Part shown: one piece after another, positions 52,201 to 63,093 of the stretch | Layout: every line of letters begins with the position of its first letter | Position numbering within the stretch: position 1 is the first letter of the stretch | Origin: Sambucus nigra | Lineage: Eukaryota > Streptophyta > Magnoliopsida > Dipsacales > Adoxaceae | DNA: 64,000 nucleotides | Assembly: GCA_949130495.1 (NCBI GenBank) | Contig: OX422222.1 | Span: forward strand, 278,804,109 to 278,868,108 | Direction of reading: 5' to 3' | Notes under the pieces: generated by a model | Told to the model about the DNA's origin: nothing | Seen by the model: only the letters and a program-made list of their open reading frames with translations | Databases searched by the model: none | Translations under genes and position numbers: made by a program

Positions 52201-53420
52201 CCATTATGTCTTCAGTAGGTCATCGACTCAATGCATCTACAACCATGTTAGCCATACTAGGATGATATTGTATATCAAACTGGTAGTCCTTCATGAATTC
52301 TAGCCACTGCCTCTACCTCATATTCAGATCCTTCTGTGTGAAGAGATACTAAAGTGATTTATGATCCGTGAATAATGTGAAATCCTCCCCCAATATATAA
52401 TGTCTCCATATTCTCAATGCAAAAATGACCGTTGCCAACTCGAGGTCGTGGGTAGGGTAATTCTTCTCATGGGACTTTAGCTTTCGAGATGCATAAGTTA
52501 TCTCCCTCTCCTCCTGCTATAACACAGCCCCAAGTCCCTACAAGGATGCGTCAGTGTTGACCCTATACTCCACCCCATTCCTAGGTAAGGCGAGTATAGT
52601 GTTGGTGTCAATCGATCCTTTAGCTCGTTGAAAGCCAACTGATATTGGTTGATCCACAAAAATGGTACTCACTTACTGGTCAAGTTCGTCAAAGGACTAG
52701 AAATCTTTAATAACCCCTTGATGAAAGAATGGTCATATTCGACCAACCCTAAGAAGCTGCGAATTTCGGTCGTTGTCGTGAATTGTCCCCACTTCCTCAC
52801 CGTCGATAACTTACTCAGATCAAACTTTATGCCTTTATTGGACACAATGTGGCTAAGAAATTATACCTTCCAAAGCCAAAATCCACACTTGATAAATTAG
52901 CCGTACAGTTGATGGTCCCTTAACGTCTGCAGAACCATACGTAAGTGCTCATCCTGCTCCTCTTATGTACGCAAGTACACGAGGATATCATGGATGAATA
53001 CAATCACAAATTGATCCAGAAACTCTTGAAATACTCTATTCATGAGTTCCATGAACACTGCATGCGCATTGGTGAGCCCAAATGGCATCACCCTGAACTC
53101 GTAGGATCCATACCGCGATAGGAAAGCGATTTTAGGAACATCCTCCTCCCGAATACGCAACTGGTGATAGACGGACCTCAAATCAATCTTGTAGAAGTAC
53201 TTAACCCCTCTCAACTGATCAAATAAGTCATCAATCCTAGGTAACGGATACTTATTACATATTATCACCTTGTTCAGCTCTTTATAATCCATGGATAAGC
53301 AAAGCAAACCATCCATTTTCTTCACAAATAACGCCAGAGCACCCCAAGGTGATGTACTCGACTAGAGCTACTGAATCTGCTCTCTTATCTCCCACATCTC
53401 TGAAGGAGCCATGCGATATG
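52200..53420 (-). pseudogene. Tekay-B reverse transcriptase and RNase H
   Basis: The RT piece at 52963-53325 reads [37 protein letters not shown] and [16 protein letters not shown]. The active site FIDD is FIHD (52987-52998), so one catalytic Asp is His and the enzyme would be dead even without the stops. RNase H pieces (52200-52960) match 5240-5900 of Tekay-A in shifting frames. Confidence 0.82.
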
Positions 53421-54054
53421 GCGATCTGTCAATCGGTCTCATCCTTGGTGCTAAGTCGATGATAAGCTCTATTTCTCAGCTCGGTGGTAATTCAGGTATC
53501 TCCTGGAACATATCCTCAAAATCCCTCACTACAAGAATCGAATCTAAAGGAACAAACACTGCTGCGAGGTCTACTCCTCGATATAATATAAATGAGTACG
53601 CGATTCTACCTCAGGAAGAGGCATCACCACAAGGAACATCTCTTGTCCTGGAATAAAAAAACATAATAGTTATCTCATATCAATCTACCATCGCTTTGTA
53701 GCCTGCTAACCAATACATACCTAGAATTACATCATAACCCTCCATGTATAACACTAGAAGGTCTGCCTCTAAACTCAGTCTCCCGATTATAATATCGACT
53801 CCTCTATAAATCGAATGTATCAATGAACCACTACCCATCAGTGACTCAACACACATAAGGAGACTGTCGGATGTCTCTAGTAATCCAGCGGCTTGTGCAA
53901 ATCTAGTCTTAATAAATGAATGAGACGTCCTAGTATCAAATAGTATCCTACTTTTGAGCCCGTGAATAGGAAACATACCCTTTACTACATACAGTGCTGG
54001 AGGTGCTGGAGGCATGGCTATATCTCGAACATTGTACACACGTCCATAATGCAT
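53421..54054 (-). pseudogene. Tekay-B protease
   Basis: Open over 53680-54054: MFPIHGLKSRILFDTRTSHS, then FIKTRFAQAAGLLE and GYDVILGMYWLAGY. The catalytic D-T-G reads DTR. The segment between protease and RT (53421-53679) is frameshifted. Confidence 0.8.
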
Positions 54055-56766
54055 ATGGCCTTACTGCTACTATAAGGTTGGTGTTGCTGTTGGAGCTAGA
54101 GCTAAAGGAGCCTATTTCCCCTATTGTGTACCCTACCACTGAGGCCTATCTCGCTGTGTACAAGCCCTACTCTTGTGACCCTATTGGCCACATATGAAAC
54201 ATTGACCCTGGAACTATCTTTGTTCCTGGCCCTACTGACCTCTCCTTGATTCCCTTGACCTTGACGGCCCTGAGGGAACTATTGCTTCTAGGGACCCTAC
54301 TTGCCCTGCTTGTCTGATCTGTGCCCACCATATCTAAATTTTTTAACAGAGTTCCCCTACTGAGAGTTATGCCCCTGCTGACTCGCTGCCTGTTGCTATT
54401 GGGGTGGTTCCCCACTACTACTACTCCATCGTGAATTGCCCTGATGGCTAGTCTCTGTTCATCTCTTGCTTCCCTTCATATGGAAGCGGTAATCCTGACA
54501 GTGTATAAGTTCGGTATTGACAACATCAGTGTAAGTCATCAATATAGGATTACCAATTAAATGTTTCCTTATTCTCCAAGCCAACCCATCCATGAACCTA
54601 GCCTTCTTCCTCTCCTCATTGCTCACCTCGTCTGGCACAAAGTTAGCCAGGTGGGTGAACTCCTCCTCATAGTCAGCTACTGAGCGATCACCTTGACAAA
54701 CCTCCCCGAACTTCCCCCTCATTTATGACTCAACTATAGGCGGAAAGTACTTGCGGTTAAACCGCACCCAAAACTCCCAAATAGTCAATGACTCTCTCTC
54801 CTCAGCGGTGGTCGCTGACTCCCACCACTGAAGGGTTGCCCCTACTAATCTGAAGGTGGCCAACATCTACCTATGAACCTCACTACAATCTAATATATTC
54901 AGGTGGAGTTAAATTTTATTCTTCCATTGGCATGTCATCATTATATCCGTACTGCCTTGAAACTCGATTGGATGGCCCTTCTGGAAGGTCTCCCTAATGC
55001 TATGTCAAGTGGGTTGGCCTTGCTGGGACAAAATAGGTGGTGTTGCTGGTTGATGTGCCTGAGGCTAAGGGAAGTGGTATATCATGGCCCTCATAGCTAT
55101 CTCAATGTCCTGTGCCACTATCATTGCCACCTAAGTAGCAGAAATCATCTTCAATGGTGGCGGTGGTTGATATGTATCGAATATTGCATATTATTGCCCT
55201 TTATCTTTATCCATTCTAGCACTTTTACTGTCCTAAATGCCTATATTTATGCTCATTAACCAGATAGACTTGTATTTGTATATATACATGCTTTGCACGG
55301 GTTAATTGCGCTTTTGTAGGTATTGGAACGCTAAAAGTGAGGATCTGTTGCATTTCGGAGAAGTTTCATCATTGGATGCTATTTTAAGGGCATTTTAGTC
55401 AATTCACAGTTGATCTCTAGCTCATGGTAATTCCACGTATGTGTAGTTCATTGAGTTAGCATCGCGTGGCCATAAACGGCGCATCGTTTGGAGTGCGGAG
55501 GAAGAAGTTATGGCCATTTCCGTAATGGATATTTCCCTCCTCTTCATGGACCAAGAATCCCAAGAAACAGAGTGCCAGTCGACCAGCCTTGGGCCCCCGC
55601 TCGATCGCGGTTTGAAGTTAATCCTACGAATTGAGATAGAAGGTTTGGACCTGCTTGATCGATCGATCGATGGTCTTGGTCGATCGATCGATCCTTCCAG
55701 ATATTTGCCTCTTCGGTTCCTTTTCTTTTCTTTTCCCTTTTCTTTTCTATTTCTTTTCCCACATACTATATAAGCCAATTTTTGGTTTCTATTTTCATTA
55801 TCTTACATGTCACATTAGGTTTAGGGTTTGTCTTGAGAGCTTTGCCCTACTCTCCATTTTCTTTGGGTGTTTTACCCATTTTTATGTATGTAAGTTTATT
55901 AATTTAAGTTATATTTCCTTATTTCTTGCTTTGTAGTTAATTTGCATGCTTTCATAATTAGATTTACATTCTTTCTTTTCGCGCTTTGTAGTATAGTTTT
56001 ATTGCGTTTATTTATCGCGTTTATTTATCACGTTTTTATAATGCTTTCTAGCTAAATTAGTTTAGGTTGTGTCGGATTGAACTCACCTCGGGTTGACATG
56101 TTGCTTTGCTTTGGTGATGGAGTTTACGGGTCTATTTCGGGTGCGTTGTCCTAGTCATTACACCTAGGAGATTTGATGGGGTATATCATGTATGCTCCGT
56201 GCTTATGACCTTACGTGTGTCATTTCCAGGATATTTATTGACCCCAAAATCTAATTAGGCCTTTATGCGAATTTAGGGGTGTGACAACCCTTGATTTAAT
56301 TGACTGTCGAAACGAGATGCATTAGTAATAACTCGTCGATCCATGTAACCATTTTATACTAATTAACTCAGGTGAGAGATATTCGACGCAACTTATATTT
56401 TTAATATGATTTCTTAATCTAGCTTTATTTTCCCTCGCCTAGATTAATATTTCCCTTTTGTGCATCTTTTCCTTTTTGTGTATAATCATCTTTTACACTT
56501 TTATTTAGGAATATTAAATCCTATAACTTCTAACAACTCATCTCTGTGGATTTTCAATACCCGGACTTGGCCGCTTTACTCACCCGTTGAGTGTAGTCAT
56601 AAGTTTAGGTTTTTTTATTAAGGTGGTGAATAGAAAACAACGATCGGTGTGCTGACGACACGTCGCATTTCACGCGCTTAATTAGTGGTACCTGCTACTC
56701 TTAAGGGTCCTCCCTAACCTCGTCTCTGGTTGCTACCTTCTCGGCTAGCTCTCTCCTCTGCGGCAT
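54055..56766 (-). pseudogene. gag: Tekay-B gag, split by a solo LTR
   Basis: The start is at 56766 (MPQRRELAEKVATRDE). The frame runs to 56685, is interrupted by the solo LTR (55168-56684), and resumes at 55162 with PPPLKMISAT. The central capsid segment is open at 54459-54722: DRSVADYEEEFTHLANFVPD and WRIRKHLIGNPI, matching Tekay-A gag. A basic Gln/Arg-rich linker and a degraded zinc-knuckle region follow to 54055. Stops are frequent. Confidence 0.8.
55168..56684. mobile_element. Solo LTR inserted in Tekay-B gag
   Basis: 1517 bp flanked by the 5-bp TSD GTGGT (55163-55167 and 56685-56689). The left end is TGATATG; the right end is TTAATTA, one base from a canonical CA. Removing it with one TSD copy makes the gag frame continuous. 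It has GATC palindromes at about 55650-55697 and, near the right end, a GTGGATTTTCAATACCCGGA stretch like the 3' ends of many plant LTRs. The family was not identified and no coding content was seen. Confidence 0.8.
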
Positions 56767-56867
56767 ACTGAAATAGAATTAAATTGTATAAGTACACCGT
56801 TAATACAAAAATATTATAGCAGAAGCATGACATCTCAACCACGCTAGGATAAAACAACAGTCCAAAC

Positions 56868-56879
56868 AATATGATACCA
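56868..56879 (-). other. Decayed primer-binding site of Tekay-B
   Basis: The minus strand reads TGGTATCATATT where TGGTATCAGAGC is expected, two bases from the 5' LTR. Confidence 0.7.
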
Positions 56880-56881
56880 TT

Positions 56882-59800
56882 TGTGACATCCCGTTTAATT
56901 AAACATCGATTGGTCGGGAATTTATTAAATTAAAATAGGTTTCTCATATGGTTCATTCTTAGCATCACTGTCGAAAACTTTTTCTTTTTTTTTACAAACC
57001 ACCTAAGTGAAATTAGACCGGTGCCAAATTTTTATCTTTCTTTAGAAAAGATAAAGGAACAATGCGAAAAACTAAATTAAACATTCACAATATATATTAG
57101 AGTCCAACCATCATAATATATAAATGAATAAAGTTTTGCCGAATAAATACTCGGCTAAAAACCAAAATCAATTACTCCATAATGATAAAAGAACTAAATG
57201 ACTGAAAATTGTCAATGCACAACATGTCCATACATGGGATATGAAATGAGATCCTACACTAGATTTGAATGGAGGAATCGTCTAATCAAATCATGTCAGC
57301 ATCCACAATGCTACAGCTCCGAGTCCCTGAAATGAAGTCACGCCTGGCGTCCCTGTGGCTGGACCTAAAAGGTTTTTTTAAAATGTTTTATAGCAAGTTT
57401 TAGTACACAAAACGTTTTAAAAATATTTAAGAAACTTTTATTACATCAAAATTCAATTATTGATTACACATGTTCACGTACACTCTATCTTGAGTTTTCC
57501 TCACCCTTCATCTATAGTGCACACCTAACGTTCTATACTTACCCCACCTAGCTATACTACTCAAGCTAACTAGACTAAAATATTGAATTGAACTCATCTA
57601 CACGTCTAAGTTCCCATACTACCCATACAATACAATAATTTAGGGGTGGCCATAGGCCCGAGGCCCGCCAAGCCCGCCCAACCCGCCCAATAAAAAAATA
57701 GGGCTTGGGTAAGGTACATAGGCCCGCAAAGCGGGCTTGGCAAAATTTTATAGGCCCGATTTTTTTTCGGGCAGGCTTGGGCATGAGTTCTTAAGCCCGA
57801 TGTGGCCCGGCCCGGCCCGAGGCCCGAAATATATATATATATATGTGCGTGGGGGGGGGGACTTCTATAAATATAAAAACGTATACCAAGTCTTTTCATG
57901 TAAAGTGAGAAACTTTATATATGGATTTTGTAATATATGGAGTTTAAAACAGATTTTTAATTAAAAAAATTGGTCTTTAAATAAAAAAATTAGGATTTTA
58001 ATTTTAAAAAAAAATCTTTTAATTAACATAATAGGGCCCGATCGGGCGGGCCTGGGTAAAGAGCTTTCAAATCTGAGCGGGCTTGGGATTACATAATAAG
58101 GCCCGATCTAGGCCCGAGCGGGCTTGGGATAACACTTAATTTTTCAAGCCCGGCCCGAGCCCGACCGGGCCTGCCCAGGCCTAGGCCACGGCCACCCCTA
58201 CATTAATTTATTAACATCACTCGTATGTTAATTTTCAACGTAAGTAACATTCCTCACATGTTATCTTTTAAATCACAACATTAAGTTACTCCACTTAGTT
58301 GATCATTCGGATATACAAAATCTTAAATAACATTCACATATGTTTTGAGTTGAATCATATAATTAAGTTTCTTGACTTAAATCATTCTTTTTAGATATAT
58401 TATATCTAACTATCTACTTGTCACCCATAAGTAGATAAATTGCACCATATATTTCACACACAATATATACAAATAAATGTATCTCACTATGATATCCTCA
58501 TTTCGCACATTAAGGATTTATTGGTTCGGAAGTTCCTTCGACCCCAATTTATCATGTCATTCTAATTTATTCGCATAGAAATTGACCCCAATATAAATGT
58601 TATATCTACATATATATTGGTCTGAATGTTCCCTCGGCCCCAATATTATTTATGTTCGATACTGGTCTGGATAGCCCTCGACCCCAAAAAGAAATTTCAT
58701 GTATTGGTCTAGATATTCCCTTGACCCCAATGCATCGAATATACTTTAGGTATTCACACCGCCTAACTATTTATTTGATGGGTATTCACAAAACCTAATT
58801 ATCTCTACTTGTATGTGAATATATCTCTCGAATACTCGTCGTTATAATTTCTTTATGAATTATCCTACTTATAGTATTCATAAGTATTCACACAACTTTA
58901 AGGGTTCTAGTTACCACTTTATAACTTTCGGTATTTAAGTCTAACTCACACTATTGGTCTATAAATCAATTTATTCAATTTTCGTAATTCTTTATCTTTC
59001 TCTCCGATCGATTACGAAATAATTCAACCCAATTGATTCTCGTCTTAATTCTCTCAATAAAACTAAATTATGAATTAATCATAGGCATACTGTAACATAA
59101 TAACTCTCTTATTATCTCCTAAGAAGTTCCAAAAGTCTCAACGACAATCATTTACAAGAACTAGACCTAAAAAGAAAATTTCGATATTTTTCCCAGAGGA
59201 CAGAATCGGTTCGCCCGATGAATCGAACCGGTTCATCGACTTGCACTTCGTCTTCTTCGCCCAGTACATATGTTTTTTTACCATTTTCAATTTCCAACTA
59301 AACCATTTTCACATGTTTTAGGATGATTATTGACTTGATCTTTGCATCAAATTATTACTAATAACATTCAAGAAGGGATTTAACCTTCAAAACCTCAAGA
59401 CCCTAGGTTTTCATGTTACTCTTTTATCATTTAACAAAAATCATATTTAATTCATTTTACTCATCATGTCTTCTATAATTTCAATTCCTCTACACATATA
59501 AATCATACTACATGAAAATTCATAACCATCATGCATCAAATTCATTCTTTTCTCCACAGAACATGCATTAAATCTAAGTTATCATCAAAATCCTACGCAT
59601 AGGCATTATAACTTCATATTAAATGCAATAAAAACTTGCCTCAATTAGATGATCTAATTTCGTGATGATGAGGATGGGTTGATTGTCTCCTTTCCAATTC
59701 CCCACTCCAAGATTTATGTTTTGCAAGCCCAAAGGAATCTTAAAAAAAAAAAATATCCCCGGGTATACTTTTTTGACTATTTTGACCCATTCAGGATCAT

Positions 59801-60138
59801 CCGTTACCTCTAAATTATCATCCGAGTCACTAAAAATATATTTCCTTCATCAACTTAAAATTAGTCTACACGCGACGCCCAGTTGAGATAGAATAAAATA
59901 CGCACATATCACTCGCTATGTCGTATAACTCTAATTATCAATTATTTACTATTCACACTTAGTAAATATTATATCATATAATTAATCATCATCTATCGCT
60001 CGATTAACATTTAAAAATCAGATTTATTATTTAGTCACCCTAAATTACTTCACTCGCGTAATTTAAATACAATGAATTTTTCCCAATTAATTCCTGAATT
60101 AATTAAATTATAAATACACTGAAATATGGGGTATTACA
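56882..60138 (-). repeat. 5' LTR of Tekay-B, with hAT insertion
   Basis: 3257 bp including hAT-2 (560 bp). The part at 58500-58740 has imperfect repeats built on ATTGGTCT, TTCCCT and CGACCCCAAT, absent from the other LTR because of its deletion. Confidence 0.88.
57641..58200. mobile_element. hAT-2: GGCCCG-rich non-autonomous hAT element
   Basis: 560 bp with inverted ends TAGGGGTGGCC. The 8-bp flanks CAATAATT (57633-57640) and CATTAATT (58201-58208) match at seven of eight positions. Both arms are dense in GGCCCG/CGGGCC repeats and the centre is A/T-rich with a short AT run and a G10 tract. It has no transposase. The ORFs here are repeat artefacts. Confidence 0.9.
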
Positions 60139-60143
60139 CCACT

Positions 60144-62912
60144 AAGGATAAGGAAGGAAATCAAGTGGAAGATATGGTTTCTATTACAGATATATTCATT
60201 TATCATTATCAGAGCTTATGGCATATAGACCAAAATGTAGTTGTTACAGACATATTAGAGTTGATCCCCAATTTAATCAGTGAAGATTCAAACTATGAGC
60301 TTCAAGATTTTGCGTCAGAAGAGGAGGTGTTTAATTCAGTAAATGAGCTTAGTGAGGAAACCTCCCCTGCTATTGATGGATTTAGGGGAATTTTTTATAA
60401 AACTTGTTGGGAAATTATCAAGAATGATATTTTATGTTCTATTAATATCTTTTTTGTAGGAAATCAAATCCCGTAGAGCTGGTCAAGCACTACAATCGTG
60501 ATCATTCCAAATGGTTCTCATCCAAAGAAGTGTGGATGTTATAGGCCTATTATCCAAGCTGATTTTTTTTGCAAAATTATTTCAAAGATATTAGCTTTAA
60601 GGCTTGCTAAAGTCCTTCCTAACATCATTTCCCCTAATCAAAGTGCCTTTGTGAAAGGAAGACCAATTCAAGACAATGTCTTTTTAGCTCAAGAAATGTT
60701 GCACAATTTGGGAAAGACGACTCTTTGAGGTAATGTCATTTAAAAAATGGACATGGAAAAAACATTTGATAGAACTCACTGGATTTTTTTATCAAACTGT
60801 TAAGACAATTTGGTTTGGGGGAGAGATGGATAGATATGGTTTGGAGAAGCATCTCAAACTATTGGTTTTCTATTTTGATTAATGGATAATCCAAAGGGTA
60901 TGTTAAATCCTCTAGAGGATTATGACAAGTGAATACTCTATCCCCTAGTTTCTTTATTATTGCAGATGAAGTTTTAAGTAAGGGATTGAATAATTTTATG
61001 ACCTGTGGTAAATTTAAACCATATTACCATGCTAGTGGTAGTCCTATTATTTCCCCCATTTCATTTGCAAATGATATAGTTGTTTTTTCTAGTGGTGATA
61101 AGAGAAGCTTGAAGCATTTGCTTGCACTTATTCAACAATACTCTTTCGGGGTTTGTTCAGAAAATTAACATGTTAAAAAGCATCTTTATAATTGATCCTA
61201 AAGCTTCAATAAAATTTAGAAATAAAGTTGAAAATTATACTAGTCTTTGATTCAAACCCCTCTCTCTCAAATATCTGGGCTCTCCTTTATTTAGGGATAG
61301 AAATAAAACATTGTATTATTGAAGTATGTTTGAGTCTTTTAGACAAAGAATTGGTGGTTCGCAAGCTAAACATTTATCCAGTGGAGGAAAACACACTCTT
61401 ATCCAACATGTCCTATACTCTTTACCTATATACTTACTATCATCCCCACACCCTCCTAAAGTTGTTATAAATATGATCCAAGATGATCAGCAGGTTTTTT
61501 GGGGGTGGCTCAGAAGATCAAGGGTGGAAACATCAGTGGAATAACTGGTATATTCTATCCAAACCCAAAATAGAAGGAGGTCTGGGATTTAAAAATTTTT
61601 ACACCATTGCTCAGGCATCAAGTATGAGACTTGTTTGGAAATGGTATTCTGAAATTCTATTTGGACCTCTTTTATTAAAAAAAATAATATAAATCTTGAA
61701 ACACTCATTCCAAGGGTGGTTATCTTACTTGGATAAGTATGAGTAAATCCAAAGAAGATGCTCTTGCTTTAATGGAATTCTATGATGGTAAATGGATCTG
61801 GAAACTCTTCACTTCAGGAGTGTTTAGTTTTTCAACTTCTTGCAAGGCTCATAACAAAAGGTCCATTACCTCTAAGGTAGCTGAGTTGACTTGGGATTTA
61901 AATATTCCTAAAAATATCTCTATTAACCAATGGAGGATCTTAAATAATTGCCTCCCATTATATGATAATATTCAAAATATTGGAATTCCCATGGTGTCCA
62001 ACTGTAAAGTCTGCCTCCAATTTTGTGAATCTAATCTCCAATTGTTTGTGGAATGTCGTGATCAATCAAGTTTGGAAATTCTTCTCTGATTTAATGGGAA
62101 TTAAGACTCAAAGAAATAATATCTCTGTGATCCTTTTAAGTTGGTGGATCAGATACAATTAACAACACTACTTGAAATTTTTTTGGTGTGTTGGGAAGTG
62201 TGGAAATGCATAAACATAAGTGATTTTTAAGGTATTGCAATGTCATCTCATTCAATTATTTCTAATTCTCTTTTCACTCTATCTAACATATACAAAGTTG
62301 TTATGTTTGAAAGCCAATGCCTTATTTTTTATGTCAGAATCAAGGAAGTCTTTAATCTCTCTTTTAAACAGAAGCATATAATTTCCTTTCCTCTTAAATG
62401 GTCCCGTCCTTCTCACCAATGGTTAAAGTTGAATGTTGATGGAGTTTTTATAGGTAATCCTGGTCCCTATGGTTATGGAGGGATTATTAGAGACTCAAAT
62501 AATAAGATGGTGGTAGCTTTTTCATGTCTAGGAGGTAATTCTACAAACTCATAAATGGAGTTCTCTAGTTTATATGAGGGTTTGAATATATGTTTAAAGT
62601 GTAATCTAGACTTCATTTAAATTGAATCAGACTCTTTTATGGTGGTTAATGTGTTTAATAGTAATTGGAAGCCCCCTTGTAAATTCTCTAAGTGTATTAC
62701 AGAGATTAGATCTAAATTCAACATGCTTCATTATTCTTAAAGTCACTACTATAAGGAGACCAATTTGGTTGTTGATTTACTTGCAAAAAGTAGAGTATCC
62801 CTTCATTTTAAGAAAGTCTACAAAGATGTCCAAGAGATTTCTAATTTAGTGAGAGGTTCTTATAAGGTAGATTTATTGGGATGTAGCTATGTTAGGTTTC
62901 TTATTAAGTATT
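60144..62912 (+). pseudogene. LINE-B ORF2, part 3: RT, zinc region, RNase H
   Basis: Resumes with TKDKEGNQVEDM. RT motifs: SEETSPAIDGFRGIFYKTCW (P-G-x-D-G-F region, diverged), PNQSAFVKGRPIQDNVFLAQ, and the active site FAND (61064-61075) where F-A-D-D is expected, a loss of one catalytic Asp. Then SGGKHTLIQHVLYSLPIYLL and INQWRILNNCLPLYDN with C-x2-C. The RNase H runs from about 62410 to 62850: LKLNVDGVFIGNPGPYGYGG, MEFSSLYEGL, IESDS and TNLVVDLLAKS, with all four acidic positions kept. At least six frameshifts break it. It would do target-primed reverse transcription. Confidence 0.87.
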
Positions 62913-63093
62913 AATAGTCTTCCATTTGTAATGGGTATAAGATAAAGTCCTAAATTTTTAGCTTTCATTCTTTTGTTATTGGCTCCCTAAAGGATTTTTA
63001 TTTTCTTTGAGCTTGTAAAGACTACCTAGGAAAGTCTCTTTCTCCTAATTTTAAAAATATATGCGTGGGTACTGTCCCTCTTCCCTAAAAAAA
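62913..63093 (+). other. LINE-B 3' UTR and poly-A
   Basis: Ends GGTACTGTCCCTCTTCC, CTAAAAAAA. It closely matches the LINE-A 3' end at 28898-29060 read on the minus strand, including TTATTG, CTTGTA and CCTAGGA blocks. Confidence 0.83.

Larger units (their letters stand above)
48744..60138 (-). mobile_element. Tekay-B: older chromodomain Ty3/gypsy element
   Basis: A minus-strand element related to Tekay-A: both LTRs start GTGACA(T/C)CCCG and end GGGTATTACA on the plus strand. LTRs are at 48744-50759 and 56882-60138. They differ greatly in length because of separate deletions and one hAT insertion. The PBS is decayed (TGGTATCA). Flanks CCGAT (48739-48743) and CCACT (60139-60143) agree at three of five positions. 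LINE-B becomes continuous when the element and five bases are removed, which supports a decayed TSD. The coding region is far more damaged than that of Tekay-A. Confidence 0.9.
44609..63093 (+). mobile_element. LINE-B: full-length L1-type plant LINE, interrupted twice
   Basis: From 44609 to the poly-A at 63087-63093. Flanks are GATCCCATATA (44598-44608) and GATCCTATATA (63094-63104), an 11-bp TSD with one mismatch. Without the hAT element and Tekay-B it is about 5.8 kb, a normal full length. It has ORF1 (RNA-binding, zinc knuckle) and ORF2 (endonuclease, RT, zinc region, RNase H). It inserted into LINE-A, a member of the same family in the opposite orientation. Confidence 0.9.

Noticed and set aside
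57575..57964. ORFs on both strands at hAT-2
   Set aside because: They follow the GGCCCG repeats and AT run; no domain pattern.
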